Assembly (NCBI GenBank): GCA_027459645.1
Contig: DAIDHQ010000019.1
Coordinates: 62,001-126,000 of the forward strand
Reading direction: 5' to 3'
Length of the DNA: 64,000 bases
Origin: Vulcanimicrobiota bacterium
GTDB lineage: Bacteria > Vulcanimicrobiota > Vulcanimicrobiia > Vulcanimicrobiales > Vulcanimicrobiaceae
Shown piece by piece: positions 21,096 to 29,997 of this stretch. Numbering within the stretch: position 1 is the stretch's first letter; each line of letters opens with the position of its first letter. The notes under the pieces were generated by a model, which saw only the letters and a list, made by a program, of their open reading frames with translations, did no database searches and had not been told where the DNA came from. Position numbers and translations under genes: made by a program.

Positions 21096-21823
21096 TCCGC
21101 TTCTATCACACCTCGGATCTGCACGATCACCGAGGGTTCGTTCCGCGTCTCGACGCGTTGCGCGAAGAGAAACCGGGACTCTACTTCGACTGCGGCGACT
21201 CGCTGCGCGGCAGTCAGACGGTCTATCACCGGCGCGAACCGGTCATCGACGAACTCGATGCCGGCGGCGTGACCGCACAGGCGATCGGTAATCGCGAATT
21301 CCATTACCTGTATTCGCTGTTGCTGGCCCGCGCGCGAAAGATGCACCATCCGCTGGTCTGCACGAACCTGCTCGATACTAAAGGGCGCCCGCTACCGTTC
21401 GTGCGCAGCCTGATTTTGAGCGATGCGGGGCGCCCGCGCATCCACGTGCTCGGGCTGCTGATCATGCAGTACCCGGTGGGGAGCCCGTACGAAAAACTCT
21501 TCGGGTGGCGCTTTTTGGATCCGTGGGATGCGATTGCGCCCTACGCCGAGCAGATGCCCGAAGGCGACATGTTGCTCGTGCTCTCGCACGTCGGGTTGTC
21601 GCTCGATCGCAAGCTCGCGCAGCGCGTGCCGCGCATCGACCTGATCCTCGGCGGCCATAGCCACGACACGCTCTTTGCACCCGAAGTGGTGAACGGCGTT
21701 CCGATTGTGCACGCCGGGCCCTACGGACAATACGTCTCCCGAACGGAACTCGCGTACGACGACGCCCATAGCCGGTTTCGCATCAACGATTTCAGCTTGC
21801 TGCCGCTGCTCGGCGCCCCATGA
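21092..21823 (+). CDS. Calcineurin-like metallophosphatase (5'-nucleotidase-like) in the lpx operon
   Basis: The GTG at 21092 (GTGA overlap with the lpxB stop) gives 243 residues. Two-metal phosphoesterase motifs are visible: TSDLHDH (D9, H11), FDCGDS (D36), LSHVG (164-168) and GGHSHD (187-192). The sequence is closest in feel to the UshA-type 5'-nucleotidase N-domain, but it lacks a signal peptide and the nucleotide-binding C-domain. The usual GNHE/GNHD motif reads GNREF (66-70), so the catalytic histidine position is arginine. No LpxH, LpxI or LpxG gene is recognisable nearby, so it may hydrolyse UDP-diacylglucosamine; that is inference. Confidence 0.75.
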   Translation: MIRFYHTSDLHDHRGFVPRLDALREEKPGLYFDCGDSLRGSQTVYHRREPVIDELDAGGVTAQAIGNREFHYLYSLLLARARKMHHPLVCTNLLDTKGRPLPFVRSLILSDAGRPRIHVLGLLIMQYPVGSPYEKLFGWRFLDPWDAIAPYAEQMPEGDMLLVLSHVGLSLDRKLAQRVPRIDLILGGHSHDTLFAPEVVNGVPIVHAGPYGQYVSRTELAYDDAHSRFRINDFSLLPLLGAP

Positions 21824-22974
21824 AGCTGCTCTTCGTTTCGAACGGTAATGGCGAAATTGCCATTGCCGACCGCATTGCGGAAGAAGTGCGACGGTTGGAT
21901 GCAGGCGTGCAGATCGATCATTTAGCGCTGGTTGGAGAAAGCCGCGCGCGATATATGAACGAGGCGGGTCCGCGCCGCGTCATGCCGAGCGGCGGATTGA
22001 TCGCGATGGGCAACGTCGCGAATATCGCGCGTGACGTACGCGGAGGGTTGCTCGGGCTAACGCTCGCTCAGCGCAGGTTTCTGGTGCGTGCGCGCGGCGC
22101 GTACGACCGTGTCGTGGCGATCGGTGACGTCTATGCATTGTTGATGGCGCTCGCGGCGCATGCGCCGGCGATCTACGTCGGCACCGCCAAGAGCGTACTT
22201 GTCGCCCCGTATGGCCCAATGGAGCGGCGCGTGCTGCGCCGTGCCAAGGCCGTCTTCGTGCGCGACGCGATGACGGCGCAGCGGCTGCAGCGCGAAGGCG
22301 TCGATGCCCGCGCGCCCGGAAACGTTATCGTCGATCTCTTCGCGGGGCAGGAGGATCCGCGCGCGAACGATGCCGCGCGCGATTTCGATCCCGCAATCGC
22401 GATCTTTCCGGGAAGCCGCGCGAGCGCATACGACGACGCGCGGTTTCTCTTCGCACTGTTGTGCGATGCCGCAGCGCGTTTGCCGCAATTGGGTGCGATG
22501 CTTTCGATTGCGCCGCTGCTCGATCCCGATCGCTTCGCCGATGCCGCGCGCGATGCGGGCTTGACGGTCGAATCGCAGGACGACGAATGCATTCCATTCA
22601 TCGCGCGTCTGGGCGCGCGGGTCGTGGCGCGCGCGTGGCGCGGAGCCGTCGGCGCGCTCTTGCCGCACGTCGCGCTGGTCATCGGTCAAGCCGGAACCGC
22701 GAACGAAGCCGCTGCATCGGCGGGCATACCGGTCGTGGCGTTCGAACTCGGGCGCGACCGTAAAACCGCTTGGTACCGCATGCGCCAGCACGGGCTGCTG
22801 GGCGATGCGCTTGCCGTGCTGCCCGGAGACGTCGAAAGTGCCGCAAAGGGCGTCGTGTCGATTTTGAACGACGAAGCGCGCCGCGCGCAGATGGGCGCCG
22901 CCGGACGCGAACGCATGGGACCGCCGGGCGGCGCGGCCGCCATCGCGCGCGCGATCGTGGGCGTAGCTTCGTGA
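21820..22974 (+). CDS. Lipid-A-disaccharide-synthase-related protein (TIGR03492-like)
   Basis: This 384-residue protein has the two-lobed GT-B look of LpxB: FVSNGNGE at the N-terminus, FPGSRAS near residue 200, and IGQAGTANEAAASAGIPVV near 292, a nucleotide-sugar-binding loop. It fits the LpxB-related family that I recall from cyanobacteria and Deinococcus-Thermus. The ATG overlaps the upstream stop by 4 bp. Its acceptor is unknown. Its place beside lpxB and before an O-antigen-ligase-like gene suggests a glycolipid or LPS-core role. Confidence 0.75.
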   Translation: MKLLFVSNGNGEIAIADRIAEEVRRLDAGVQIDHLALVGESRARYMNEAGPRRVMPSGGLIAMGNVANIARDVRGGLLGLTLAQRRFLVRARGAYDRVVAIGDVYALLMALAAHAPAIYVGTAKSVLVAPYGPMERRVLRRAKAVFVRDAMTAQRLQREGVDARAPGNVIVDLFAGQEDPRANDAARDFDPAIAIFPGSRASAYDDARFLFALLCDAAARLPQLGAMLSIAPLLDPDRFADAARDAGLTVESQDDECIPFIARLGARVVARAWRGAVGALLPHVALVIGQAGTANEAAASAGIPVVAFELGRDRKTAWYRMRQHGLLGDALAVLPGDVESAAKGVVSILNDEARRAQMGAAGRERMGPPGGAAAIARAIVGVAS

Positions 22975-24185
22975 CGCGCGCGTGGGTTCGCGTCGTCGGC
23001 GGAGTAGATGCGCTCATCTTTGCGTGCGTGCCGCTCTTCCCGGCATTTATCACGTTGACGAATGTTGCTTTTCCGGGCGTCTCGATCGTGCCGTTGCCGA
23101 TCGCGCTCGTCGTGCTTGCAACCGTTGCCGTATTGGCCGCGTGGTGCGCCTTCGAGCTCTTGACGACGCGCGGCGAAACGGCGCCGACGTTGCGCCCGAT
23201 TATCGCGTGGTGGATCTGCGGCGCCATCAGCACGATCTTCGGATTGAATCCGCGCGACGGCGGGATATTCATGTGCATCTTTGGCTTCGGCGTCGTCTGG
23301 CACTTCGGCATTCTGCGCTGGTACGCCGTCCCGGGATTCTTTCGCACCACGTTTTGGTCGATCGTCGTTTCGGGAACGCTCGCCTGCGCGGCCGCCATTG
23401 CGATGGTCGTCACGCGGATTCCAGCCTCGCAGTACGCGGTTGCCAACGGCCGTGCCGTCGGAACCTTCGTGCTGCCGGGCGAACTCGCGGGCTACTGCAT
23501 CGTCTTTATCCCGCTCGCATATGCCGTCGCAACCGTCGCGCGTTCGCGCGCGCTGCGCGCTTGGGCGTGGACCGGCGTCGCGCTCGGCGTCGTTGCGATG
23601 GCGCTTTCGTTCTCACGTACGGGCTGGGTGGGACTGGCGTGCGCCGTCGGCTTTCTCGTCGCCACGCAGGCGCGCCGGCGCACCCGCGGCGCGGCGATCG
23701 GCATCGCCGTCGTCGTGCTGGCGCTCGCGCTCGTGCTCTTGATGTTCAACGTGCGCCACAATCCCAGCGAAAATTACACGCGCATCTCGATTTGGCAGGC
23801 GGCGATCGGCGCGATCGATCGCATGCCTCTCACGGGTGCGGGACCATTCGGCTTCTCGCACCTCTATCCGATGGTGCGGCTGCCCGACGGAGACGCGACC
23901 GCCTTTCACGCACATTCCATGTATCTGACGATCCTCGCGGAACTCGGAATTCTGGGGTTCGGGGCGTTCGTTTGGACGGTATGGACCTTTTTTACGCAAC
24001 TCCGCCGCCGGATCGAGACCGCCGCGCCGCACGCCCGCATGCTGGCGCTCGCGGCTGCAGCGGGGATCGTGGGAAGCCTTGTGCAAGGGCTGATCGATAC
24101 CGTGAGCGTGATTATCTTCGGCTTGTTTCTTCCCATGCTGGCGCTGGCGCTTGCCGCCGCGCGGACCGGCGCGGGGGAGCTATGA
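22971..24185 (+). CDS. O-antigen ligase/polymerase-like integral membrane protein
   Basis: The GTG at 22971 (GTGA overlap) gives 404 residues with about ten hydrophobic segments. A large loop between the later helices contains NPSENYTRISIWQAA and GAGPFGFSHLYP, then HAHSMYLTILAELG. That histidine-bearing pattern is typical of the Wzy_C/WaaL O-antigen ligase superfamily, which joins a lipid-linked glycan to lipid A-core or polymerises glycans. Its position between lipid A synthesis and Lpt export genes supports an LPS role. Ligase and polymerase cannot be told apart from sequence alone. Confidence 0.8.
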   Translation: MTRAWVRVVGGVDALIFACVPLFPAFITLTNVAFPGVSIVPLPIALVVLATVAVLAAWCAFELLTTRGETAPTLRPIIAWWICGAISTIFGLNPRDGGIFMCIFGFGVVWHFGILRWYAVPGFFRTTFWSIVVSGTLACAAAIAMVVTRIPASQYAVANGRAVGTFVLPGELAGYCIVFIPLAYAVATVARSRALRAWAWTGVALGVVAMALSFSRTGWVGLACAVGFLVATQARRRTRGAAIGIAVVVLALALVLLMFNVRHNPSENYTRISIWQAAIGAIDRMPLTGAGPFGFSHLYPMVRLPDGDATAFHAHSMYLTILAELGILGFGAFVWTVWTFFTQLRRRIETAAPHARMLALAAAAGIVGSLVQGLIDTVSVIIFGLFLPMLALALAAARTGAGEL

Positions 24186-24727
24186 TGCGCCGCGCGCTCG
24201 CCGCGCTCGCGATTGCGTCGCTCGCCGCGTGCAATCCGCGTTCGCCCAACACCGGCGCATCGCCGTCGCCGTCGCCGCTGTCGACGTCGTCGAGCAGCAT
24301 GCCGCCGCTGCGCGTCGTCGGCAAAGGCACCAAGAACCAGCCGGTGCGTTTCATCGAATCGAAGGGCAATCGAGAACAGTTTCAGATCGTCACGACCTCG
24401 TTCGAAAGCCACGGCGGACCCGGAAAGGTCGTGCTGACGTACAATCACGTGCAGATCACCTTCATGGGAAAGGACGGCTCGAAACTCTTTGCGACCGCGC
24501 CGAAAGCTACGCTGAATCAGGGCACGAATACCGTGGTGCTCTCGGGCGGCGTGCACGCGCGTAACAACCAAGGCATGACGCTTTACTGCGATACGCTGGT
24601 CTACAACCGGCAAACCGAAATGGTGCACGGGGACGGGCACGTGCACATCACCAATCCCAACGGCTTCGACGGAACCGGTTCGCACTTTGATTCCGACATC
24701 TCGCTCACGCATACGAGAATGACGTAA
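24182..24727 (+). CDS. LptC/LptA-like LPS transport lipoprotein
   Basis: The 181-residue product starts at ATG 24182 (ATGA overlap with the ligase stop; a second ATG is at 24185). It has a lipoprotein signal with Cys17 (SLAAC), a Ser/Pro linker, then an OstA/LptC-type beta-jellyroll: KVVLTYNHVQITF, LFATAPKATLNQG, VVLSGGVHARNNQGMTLYCDTLVYN, MVHGDGHVHITN. Such jellyrolls carry LPS across the periplasm. lptB starts at the last base of this gene and the permease follows, so it is probably the LptC of the complex. A lipid anchor in place of a TM anchor is a variation on E. coli LptC. Confidence 0.85.
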   Translation: MMRRALAALAIASLAACNPRSPNTGASPSPSPLSTSSSSMPPLRVVGKGTKNQPVRFIESKGNREQFQIVTTSFESHGGPGKVVLTYNHVQITFMGKDGSKLFATAPKATLNQGTNTVVLSGGVHARNNQGMTLYCDTLVYNRQTEMVHGDGHVHITNPNGFDGTGSHFDSDISLTHTRMT

Positions 24728-25470
24728 TGGACGTACAACGCACGATCAAAATTCGCGGCCTCGTGAAGAACTACGGCGAACGCACCGTCGTCGCCGGCGT
24801 GACCGCCGAAGTCCATCAGGGCGAAGTCGTCGGGCTCCTCGGCCCCAACGGCGCCGGCAAGACGACGACGTTCTACATGATCGTCGGACTGGTAAAGCCC
24901 GACGGCGGCACGGTGCTGCTCGACAACGCGGATAGCGAAATCGAACTCTCCGGACGCCCGATGTACGAACGCGCGCGTAACGGCATCGGCTATTTAGCGC
25001 AAGAGAATTCGATCTTTCGCAAGCTTTCCGTGGAAGACAACATTCGCTTGATCTGGGAACAGAACGGCGTGCCGCGCCGCGAGCAGAACGAACGCCTGCC
25101 GGTACTTCTGGAAGAATTCGGTCTGCGGGCGCGCCTGCATTCGCGCGGCGACAGCCTTTCGGGCGGCGAGCGGCGCCGCGTCGAAATCGCGCGTGCGATT
25201 GCGATGGAGCCGTCGTTTCTGCTGCTCGACGAGCCGTTCACCGGCATCGATCCGATCGCCGTGTCCGACATTCAAGCCATGATCCGCCAGTTGCGCGACC
25301 GCGGCATCGGCATCCTGATCACCGATCACCAAGTTCGCGAAACGTTGGCGATCGTGGATCGCGCGTACATCATGAACAACGGCCGCATCGAAGTTTCCGG
25401 CACCGCCCAAGAAGTGCTCGACTCGCCGGTCGCGCGCAAGTTTTATCTGGGCGAAGGCTTCCGGCTCTAG
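24727..25470 (+). CDS. lptB: LPS export ABC transporter ATP-binding protein LptB
   Basis: This is the ATPase that powers LPS extraction from the inner membrane. The 247-residue product has Walker A GPNGAGKT (39-46), signature LSGGE (144-148), Walker B FLLLDEP (164-170) and the LptB-typical FTGIDPIAV and ITDHQVRETL (H-loop). The start and stop overlap its neighbours by one base each, placing it in the lptC-lptB-lptF order. Confidence 0.96.
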   Translation: MDVQRTIKIRGLVKNYGERTVVAGVTAEVHQGEVVGLLGPNGAGKTTTFYMIVGLVKPDGGTVLLDNADSEIELSGRPMYERARNGIGYLAQENSIFRKLSVEDNIRLIWEQNGVPRREQNERLPVLLEEFGLRARLHSRGDSLSGGERRRVEIARAIAMEPSFLLLDEPFTGIDPIAVSDIQAMIRQLRDRGIGILITDHQVRETLAIVDRAYIMNNGRIEVSGTAQEVLDSPVARKFYLGEGFRL

Positions 25471-26588
25471 TGGATTTTCGCATTCCCCGCTGGACGATTC
25501 TGGACCGCTACATGATCGCGGAGCTCGCGGGCCCGTTTTCGTTCGGCTTTGCCGCGTTCACGTTGATCTTCGCGGCGACGCAGCTGCTCGCGATCGGGCG
25601 CATGGTCTCGAGCGAGCACGCGCCGCTGCTGGCGGCAATCGAAGTCTTCCTGTGGGAGTTGCCCCAGTACATGTCCATCGTGCTGCCGATGGCGTTGCTG
25701 CTGGGCACCCTGCTTGCAATCCAGCGGCTCTCGGGCGAAAGTGAGATCGTCGCGATGAAGGCGGGCGGCATCAGCTTTCTGCGGATGGCGGCGCCGTTCT
25801 TAGTCGCTGGCCTCGCAATGTCGGTGGTGACGTTCTGGGTGCAAGAAGTGGTCGCGCCCTACGCCGCCGACCAAGTTGCCTACATCGAAAATACGGTCAT
25901 CCTGCACACGAATCTTTTCAACCGCGACCTGACCGTCTTTGCGCCGCTGCCGGGCGGCGGCCGCCAGGTGACGGTTGCGACGTCGTACGAGCCGCACTCG
26001 CAGGCGCTGATGCACGTGACGCTGATTCAGTACGACCGCAACAACCAGCCCACGCAGATCGTCTTTGCCGATCGCGCCGACTTCAACGCCCAGAAGTGGG
26101 TGCTCGAGAACGCCAGTTTCTATCGGTTCAACCCTGACGGCACGCTGCTGGCCGAGCCGCGCGTGGCGCAGCAGCAGGTCGAACTGGGCGAAAATCCAAC
26201 CGACATCGTCAAACGCATCAGCTTGAGCGATCCGGAGCAGATGAGCCGCTCGCAAATCGCGAGCATCGTCCGGTCGGGCCAGCTGACGCAGATGGAGCTG
26301 CGTAAGTACGTGACAACCTATCAGGAGAAACTGGCTCAGCCGTTCGCCTGCTTCGTGTTCGTTCTCATCGCGATTCCGTTCGGCGTTCGCGCCGCGCGCA
26401 GCGGGGGCGGCACCAGCGTCGGCTTCGGATTGGCCGTCGCGATCGTCTTTATCTATTACGTCGTGCTGACGTTCTTTTCGTATATCTCCGAAGCGTACGT
26501 CACGCTCGCCGCGCTCTGGGCTTGGATGCCGAACATTATGTTCACGATCTTCGGATTGATACGTCTGCGCCGGGCGGCGTCGGTCTAA
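25470..26588 (+). CDS. LPS export permease, LptF/LptG family
   Basis: The 372-residue product has the YjgP/YjgQ architecture: three N-terminal transmembrane helices (about 15-135), a periplasmic jellyroll (about 140-275) and three C-terminal helices (about 290-365). Conserved pieces include LDRYMIAELAGPF, LPMALLLGTLLAIQRLSGESEIVAMKAGG broken over the coupling helix, and AQPFACFVFVLIAIPFG. It pairs with LptB, whose stop shares a base with this GTG start. Only one permease gene is present here, so the pump is either a homodimer or its partner lies elsewhere. Confidence 0.93.
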   Translation: MDFRIPRWTILDRYMIAELAGPFSFGFAAFTLIFAATQLLAIGRMVSSEHAPLLAAIEVFLWELPQYMSIVLPMALLLGTLLAIQRLSGESEIVAMKAGGISFLRMAAPFLVAGLAMSVVTFWVQEVVAPYAADQVAYIENTVILHTNLFNRDLTVFAPLPGGGRQVTVATSYEPHSQALMHVTLIQYDRNNQPTQIVFADRADFNAQKWVLENASFYRFNPDGTLLAEPRVAQQQVELGENPTDIVKRISLSDPEQMSRSQIASIVRSGQLTQMELRKYVTTYQEKLAQPFACFVFVLIAIPFGVRAARSGGGTSVGFGLAVAIVFIYYVVLTFFSYISEAYVTLAALWAWMPNIMFTIFGLIRLRRAASV

Positions 26589-26591
26589 ACG

Positions 26592-27542
26592 ATGTTGGCC
26601 GACGTCGTTCGCGGTACGCTTACGATCCTGATCGTCATGATCGTTTCGGGCGTCGTCGCGTACGTCGGCGACCGCGTCGGCCATCAGGTCGGCCGAAAAC
26701 GTCTCTCGCTCTTCGGCATTCGCCCGCGCTATACGTCGACGATCGTCGCGGTCGGCACGGGCATGCTGATCGCCCTGCTCGCGATGCTGCTCGCCGTGCT
26801 CTTCTCGCAGCAAGTCAAGACCGCGCTCTTCCGCATGAACCAGATCAGTCTGGAGATTTCGCAGTTGGAGGCGCGCGAACAGAATCTGGAGCAGAAGGTC
26901 AGCCAGGGCGAGTTGATCGTGCCGGTCGACGCGCTGATGGTTCCGTACTTTATGCCGATTCCGAAGGGAACCCCGGTCGATAAGCGCTTGCAACTGATCC
27001 GTCGCTTCTACGATCAAGCCGTCGCGTCGATGAATCAAACCTACGGGCAGTTCGGTTTGAAGAAATTCGTGGCCCCGCCGGATCTGGATACGAAGCTCGA
27101 GCAAGAGTTTGGCCGCCCGCAAGTGACGGCGGCTTCGCTGCGCTCGCCGCTGTTGATCTACGTTACCGCCGACCAGAATCTCTATCGCGGCGACGAATTG
27201 CATTTCCAACTCGGGCTGATCAACGACGTCGAAAGTTTGCAGAAAGGGCAGCTGATCGTTTCGATCGATATCCCCGAAGGCAAAAACATCGACGTGAACC
27301 TGGCGATCGGGCAGATCGAACAACTCGTTACGAATATCGCGCGCTCTCAACAAGGCTTGAACCTGCCGCCGTTCCTCGCGAACAACGTGCGCGTTGTGGC
27401 CGGCACGCCGAGTCCGGCGCAAATGCAAGCGATGCTCAATACCAAAGGTAACGGGCACCTGCGGCTTTCCGCCTATGCAGCGCGCGACATCTATCCGCAC
27501 ATCGGCGGCATTCCGATCACCATCAGCTTGACGCGCGCGTAG
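26592..27542 (+). CDS. DUF3084 membrane protein
   Basis: The 316 residues contain two N-terminal transmembrane helices (about 5-25 and 50-75) separated by the hallmark GDRVGHQVGRKRLSLFGIRPRYTS. A coiled coil (about 80-115) and a soluble alpha/beta region follow. DUF3084 occurs mainly in cyanobacteria, Deinococcus-Thermus and allied phyla and has no defined function. The gene follows the LPS permease by 3 bp and overlaps the next start codon, so it may act in the envelope. Confidence 0.85.
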   Translation: MLADVVRGTLTILIVMIVSGVVAYVGDRVGHQVGRKRLSLFGIRPRYTSTIVAVGTGMLIALLAMLLAVLFSQQVKTALFRMNQISLEISQLEAREQNLEQKVSQGELIVPVDALMVPYFMPIPKGTPVDKRLQLIRRFYDQAVASMNQTYGQFGLKKFVAPPDLDTKLEQEFGRPQVTAASLRSPLLIYVTADQNLYRGDELHFQLGLINDVESLQKGQLIVSIDIPEGKNIDVNLAIGQIEQLVTNIARSQQGLNLPPFLANNVRVVAGTPSPAQMQAMLNTKGNGHLRLSAYAARDIYPHIGGIPITISLTRA

Positions 27543-27958
27543 TGCCGCAACGCATCCTGGGCATCGATCCCGGCACGCGCAAAGCCGGCTTCGCCATCGT
27601 GGAAGCCGATGGCGCGATCGTCGAACGCGGCATCGAACCCGTCGAGGAGCTGTTGAGCCGCGCGCGCGCACTGGCCTCGCGTCACGATATCGCGGCAATC
27701 GCCCTTGGAACGGGTACGAATGCAAACGTCCTTAAAGCGGAGCTGGCGCAGTTAGGCGTACCGGTGCGACTGGTCGACGAGCGCGAAACGACGCTTCGGG
27801 CACGAGGGCTCTACTTCGCCGATAATCCGCCGCGAGGGTGGCGACGCCTGATTCCCCTGGGAATGCAAGTGCCACCTAGACCAATCGACGATTACGCAGC
27901 AGTCCTTATCGCCCGTCGCTACCTGGCCGACGAAGGCAAGCGCCCCGATCTGCTATAA
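27542..27958 (+). CDS. RuvC/YqgF-like RNase H-fold protein
   Basis: This 138-residue protein begins with the RNase H-fold signature ILGIDPGTRKAGFAIV (catalytic-type Asp9). It has ALGTGTNA in the middle and VDERETT later, the pattern of YqgF/RuvX-like nucleases that process pre-16S rRNA, with some resemblance to RuvC. GTG starts on the DUF3084 stop. It could be a YqgF paralogue or a distinct resolvase-like enzyme. It is the last gene of the long envelope operon and has no obvious envelope role. Confidence 0.65.
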   Translation: MPQRILGIDPGTRKAGFAIVEADGAIVERGIEPVEELLSRARALASRHDIAAIALGTGTNANVLKAELAQLGVPVRLVDERETTLRARGLYFADNPPRGWRRLIPLGMQVPPRPIDDYAAVLIARRYLADEGKRPDLL

Positions 27959-28033
27959 CTGAAACTGCCCGCCGCCCCGGACGATATAAGAAATTGCCCC
28001 CCTCGGGTGGGCGGCGACAAAAGGGGAGGACTC

Positions 28034-29197
28034 ATGTTCCGCGCTGGGAGCGTACTTGCGGCGGGGGTGCTCGTGGGGGCACTGAACCTCGGTATTGCCT
28101 CGGCGAACGTGAGCCTGGACATCCACACCGATCCCATCTCACTCTCGCAGGCCGTCTACGCCGAATGCTTCGGCCTGGCGCCCCGCGCCGACGAATCGCC
28201 TTTCGGAGGCGCCGTCGCCTTTGACGTGGTGCCGCAGAGCCTGGCCTCGGTCACCCCCGCCTTGATCGATATCGACGACCTCCCCGTGGTGCGCCTGAGC
28301 GACGCCGCCTTCGATCCGCGCACGGTGATGCCGACCGCGGCGCCGCTGACGATTCCAGCCTACGACCCTGCCTATACCACGTCGATCCAAGGCGTCGATC
28401 CCGTGACCACGCTTGCGCCCGCGCCGTCGACCGCGCGGCTCGCCCCCTTCGACGGAATGGACCTTGCCGCGTCCCCGCGCCGGTACGTGGCGCCGGTCTA
28501 TCGCTTCGATCTTCCGAGCGCGAACGGCCGCAGCGCGTTTAGCATGGGGCCCGTGCTCAATCCCGCCGCCGGCTTTACCGCCGGAGCGATCGGCGCCGAC
28601 GCGAATAGGTCGCTGCCGCAGATGCAAGCGAGTTACTCGGTTCCGATGCGCGTCGGTCACGTGCACTTCCAAACGCACGCGACCGCGGGCCAAGCCGAAT
28701 CGAAATCGCTCGCGTTGCGCGATCAATCGGTCGGTGAAGGCGCGACGTTCAACGCCCGGCTGGGCAAGGGGCACCTGGGACTGGACGTCTCGAACCAAGT
28801 CGAGCACTTGCAGCTCAATCAGCCGAACTTTGTCGCATCGAGCTTCGATAGCACCGCGAACGTCGGCTTGAACGGCGACAACGTGCCGGTCTTCGTGCCG
28901 GCGTACGCCGACGTGACGAAGCATACGTTTTCCGCCGGCGTCGCCGTGCCGGTTTCTAAGCGCGTGACCGCGGCGCTGCAAGTCGATTCGCAGCATCTGC
29001 TGGGCGGCTACGGCGCGCCCGGATTGCAGAACCTCGACGCGAACAACACGATCTACGGCGCGCGCGTGACGTATCGGTTCAAAGGTAACGAGGCGCTCTC
29101 GCTTTCCGCGCGGCAATCGCTTTTCCAAAACAATCTGATTCCGTCGAACGCGTTCAAGCAGACCAGCGCTACGCTCAACCTGACGGTCAAGTTCTGA
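28034..29197 (+). CDS. Putative outer-membrane beta-barrel protein
   Basis: The ATG at 28034 has a strong GGGGAGGA ribosome-binding site and gives a signal peptide (MFRAGSVLAAGVLVGALN, cleavage near IASA). The open frame starts earlier at 28007 without such support. The N-terminal half is proline- and aspartate-rich with no family recognised. The C-terminal half (about 185-387) has alternating hydrophobic/polar strands and ends in a terminal Phe (LNLTVKF), as barrel proteins recognised by BamA do. Product 387 residues. A porin-like or surface protein is likely; the substrate is unknown. Confidence 0.65.
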   Translation: MFRAGSVLAAGVLVGALNLGIASANVSLDIHTDPISLSQAVYAECFGLAPRADESPFGGAVAFDVVPQSLASVTPALIDIDDLPVVRLSDAAFDPRTVMPTAAPLTIPAYDPAYTTSIQGVDPVTTLAPAPSTARLAPFDGMDLAASPRRYVAPVYRFDLPSANGRSAFSMGPVLNPAAGFTAGAIGADANRSLPQMQASYSVPMRVGHVHFQTHATAGQAESKSLALRDQSVGEGATFNARLGKGHLGLDVSNQVEHLQLNQPNFVASSFDSTANVGLNGDNVPVFVPAYADVTKHTFSAGVAVPVSKRVTAALQVDSQHLLGGYGAPGLQNLDANNTIYGARVTYRFKGNEALSLSARQSLFQNNLIPSNAFKQTSATLNLTVKF

Positions 29198-29997
29198 AAC
29201 CGATTCTCGCAGCCGTAATTGCCGCCGTGCTCGTCACGTTCGGAGTCATCCAGGCTGCTTCCGACGCCTTTATCCGCGCACCCGGCACCTTCTCGTCGCT
29301 CGTTCCGCGCGCGTTCGGCCTGCGCGTCTACGAATTTCTCGACCGCGTCGCGCCCGCGCCCTATGTGGACGAAACGCTGGCCGAAGACGCGCTTTCGCAC
29401 GGAGAGCTTTCGCGCGCGCAGCACTATGCCGTCCGCCTGAGCGCAAGCCCCCGGCGGGACGACCTGCTGGGACGAATCGCGCAGGCGCGCGGCGAAGCGC
29501 TGCTGGCGATGGAGTATTACTTCGCGGCGCCGGATATCGAGCGCATGCAGTCGACGCTCTACGGGCTGCTGCCGGTGGCGCCCGCGCAAGCGCTGGACAT
29601 GGAACGGCGCTTCGGCGCGCACCTGCAGACGCTGCGCACTCATCCCGACGCCGTCGCCGACTCGCATTGGTACGCCGGCATCTTCGCCGACGCGTTGCAT
29701 CGTCCGCAGGAAGCGCTGCGCGAATATCGCGCGGCCGCGCAACTCGCGCCGTTCAACGTGAAGTACCTGATCTACGGCGCCAACGAAGCGTGGAAAGTGC
29801 ATGCCGACGCCGAAGCGAGCGCGCTCTACCGGCGCGGCTTGGCGGTGAATCCGGCTTGCGGTGACTGCCTCGCTGGATTGGGCTTGATTGCGTTGCGCGG
29901 CGGCGATCGCGTGACGGCGCAAGCCGACGCGGCGCGTGCGCGAACGGTTCAACCCGGTTCGCAGATGCTGCGCGAACTCGACCGCGAGCTTCGCTAA
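29194..29997 (+). CDS. TPR-like exported or membrane-anchored protein
   Basis: A 256-residue product follows if translation starts at the GTG at 29227. Reading upstream in frame from a CTG at 29194, which overlaps the previous stop as CTGA, gives a better signal-anchor (KPILAAVIAAVLVTFGVIQA). This mirrors the ATGA/GTGA couplings around it, so 29194 is preferred here with caution. The body is helical with TPR-like units, including EALREYRAAAQLAPFN and AEASALYRRGLAVNPACGDCLAGLGLIAL. The stop overlaps the glycosyltransferase start. It is probably a scaffold for an envelope or glycan system. Confidence 0.6.
   Translation: MKPILAAVIAAVLVTFGVIQAASDAFIRAPGTFSSLVPRAFGLRVYEFLDRVAPAPYVDETLAEDALSHGELSRAQHYAVRLSASPRRDDLLGRIAQARGEALLAMEYYFAAPDIERMQSTLYGLLPVAPAQALDMERRFGAHLQTLRTHPDAVADSHWYAGIFADALHRPQEALREYRAAAQLAPFNVKYLIYGANEAWKVHADAEASALYRRGLAVNPACGDCLAGLGLIALRGGDRVTAQADAARARTVQPGSQMLRELDRELR

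Noticed and set aside
25800-27725. 641-residue minus-strand open frame opposite the LPS permease and DUF3084
   Set aside because: Shadow of two recognised genes; highly biased composition.
27970-28016. Hairpin CGCCGCCC...GGGCGGCG before the barrel gene as a terminator
   Set aside because: Loop of about 31 nt and no T-run; could be chance in GC-rich DNA.
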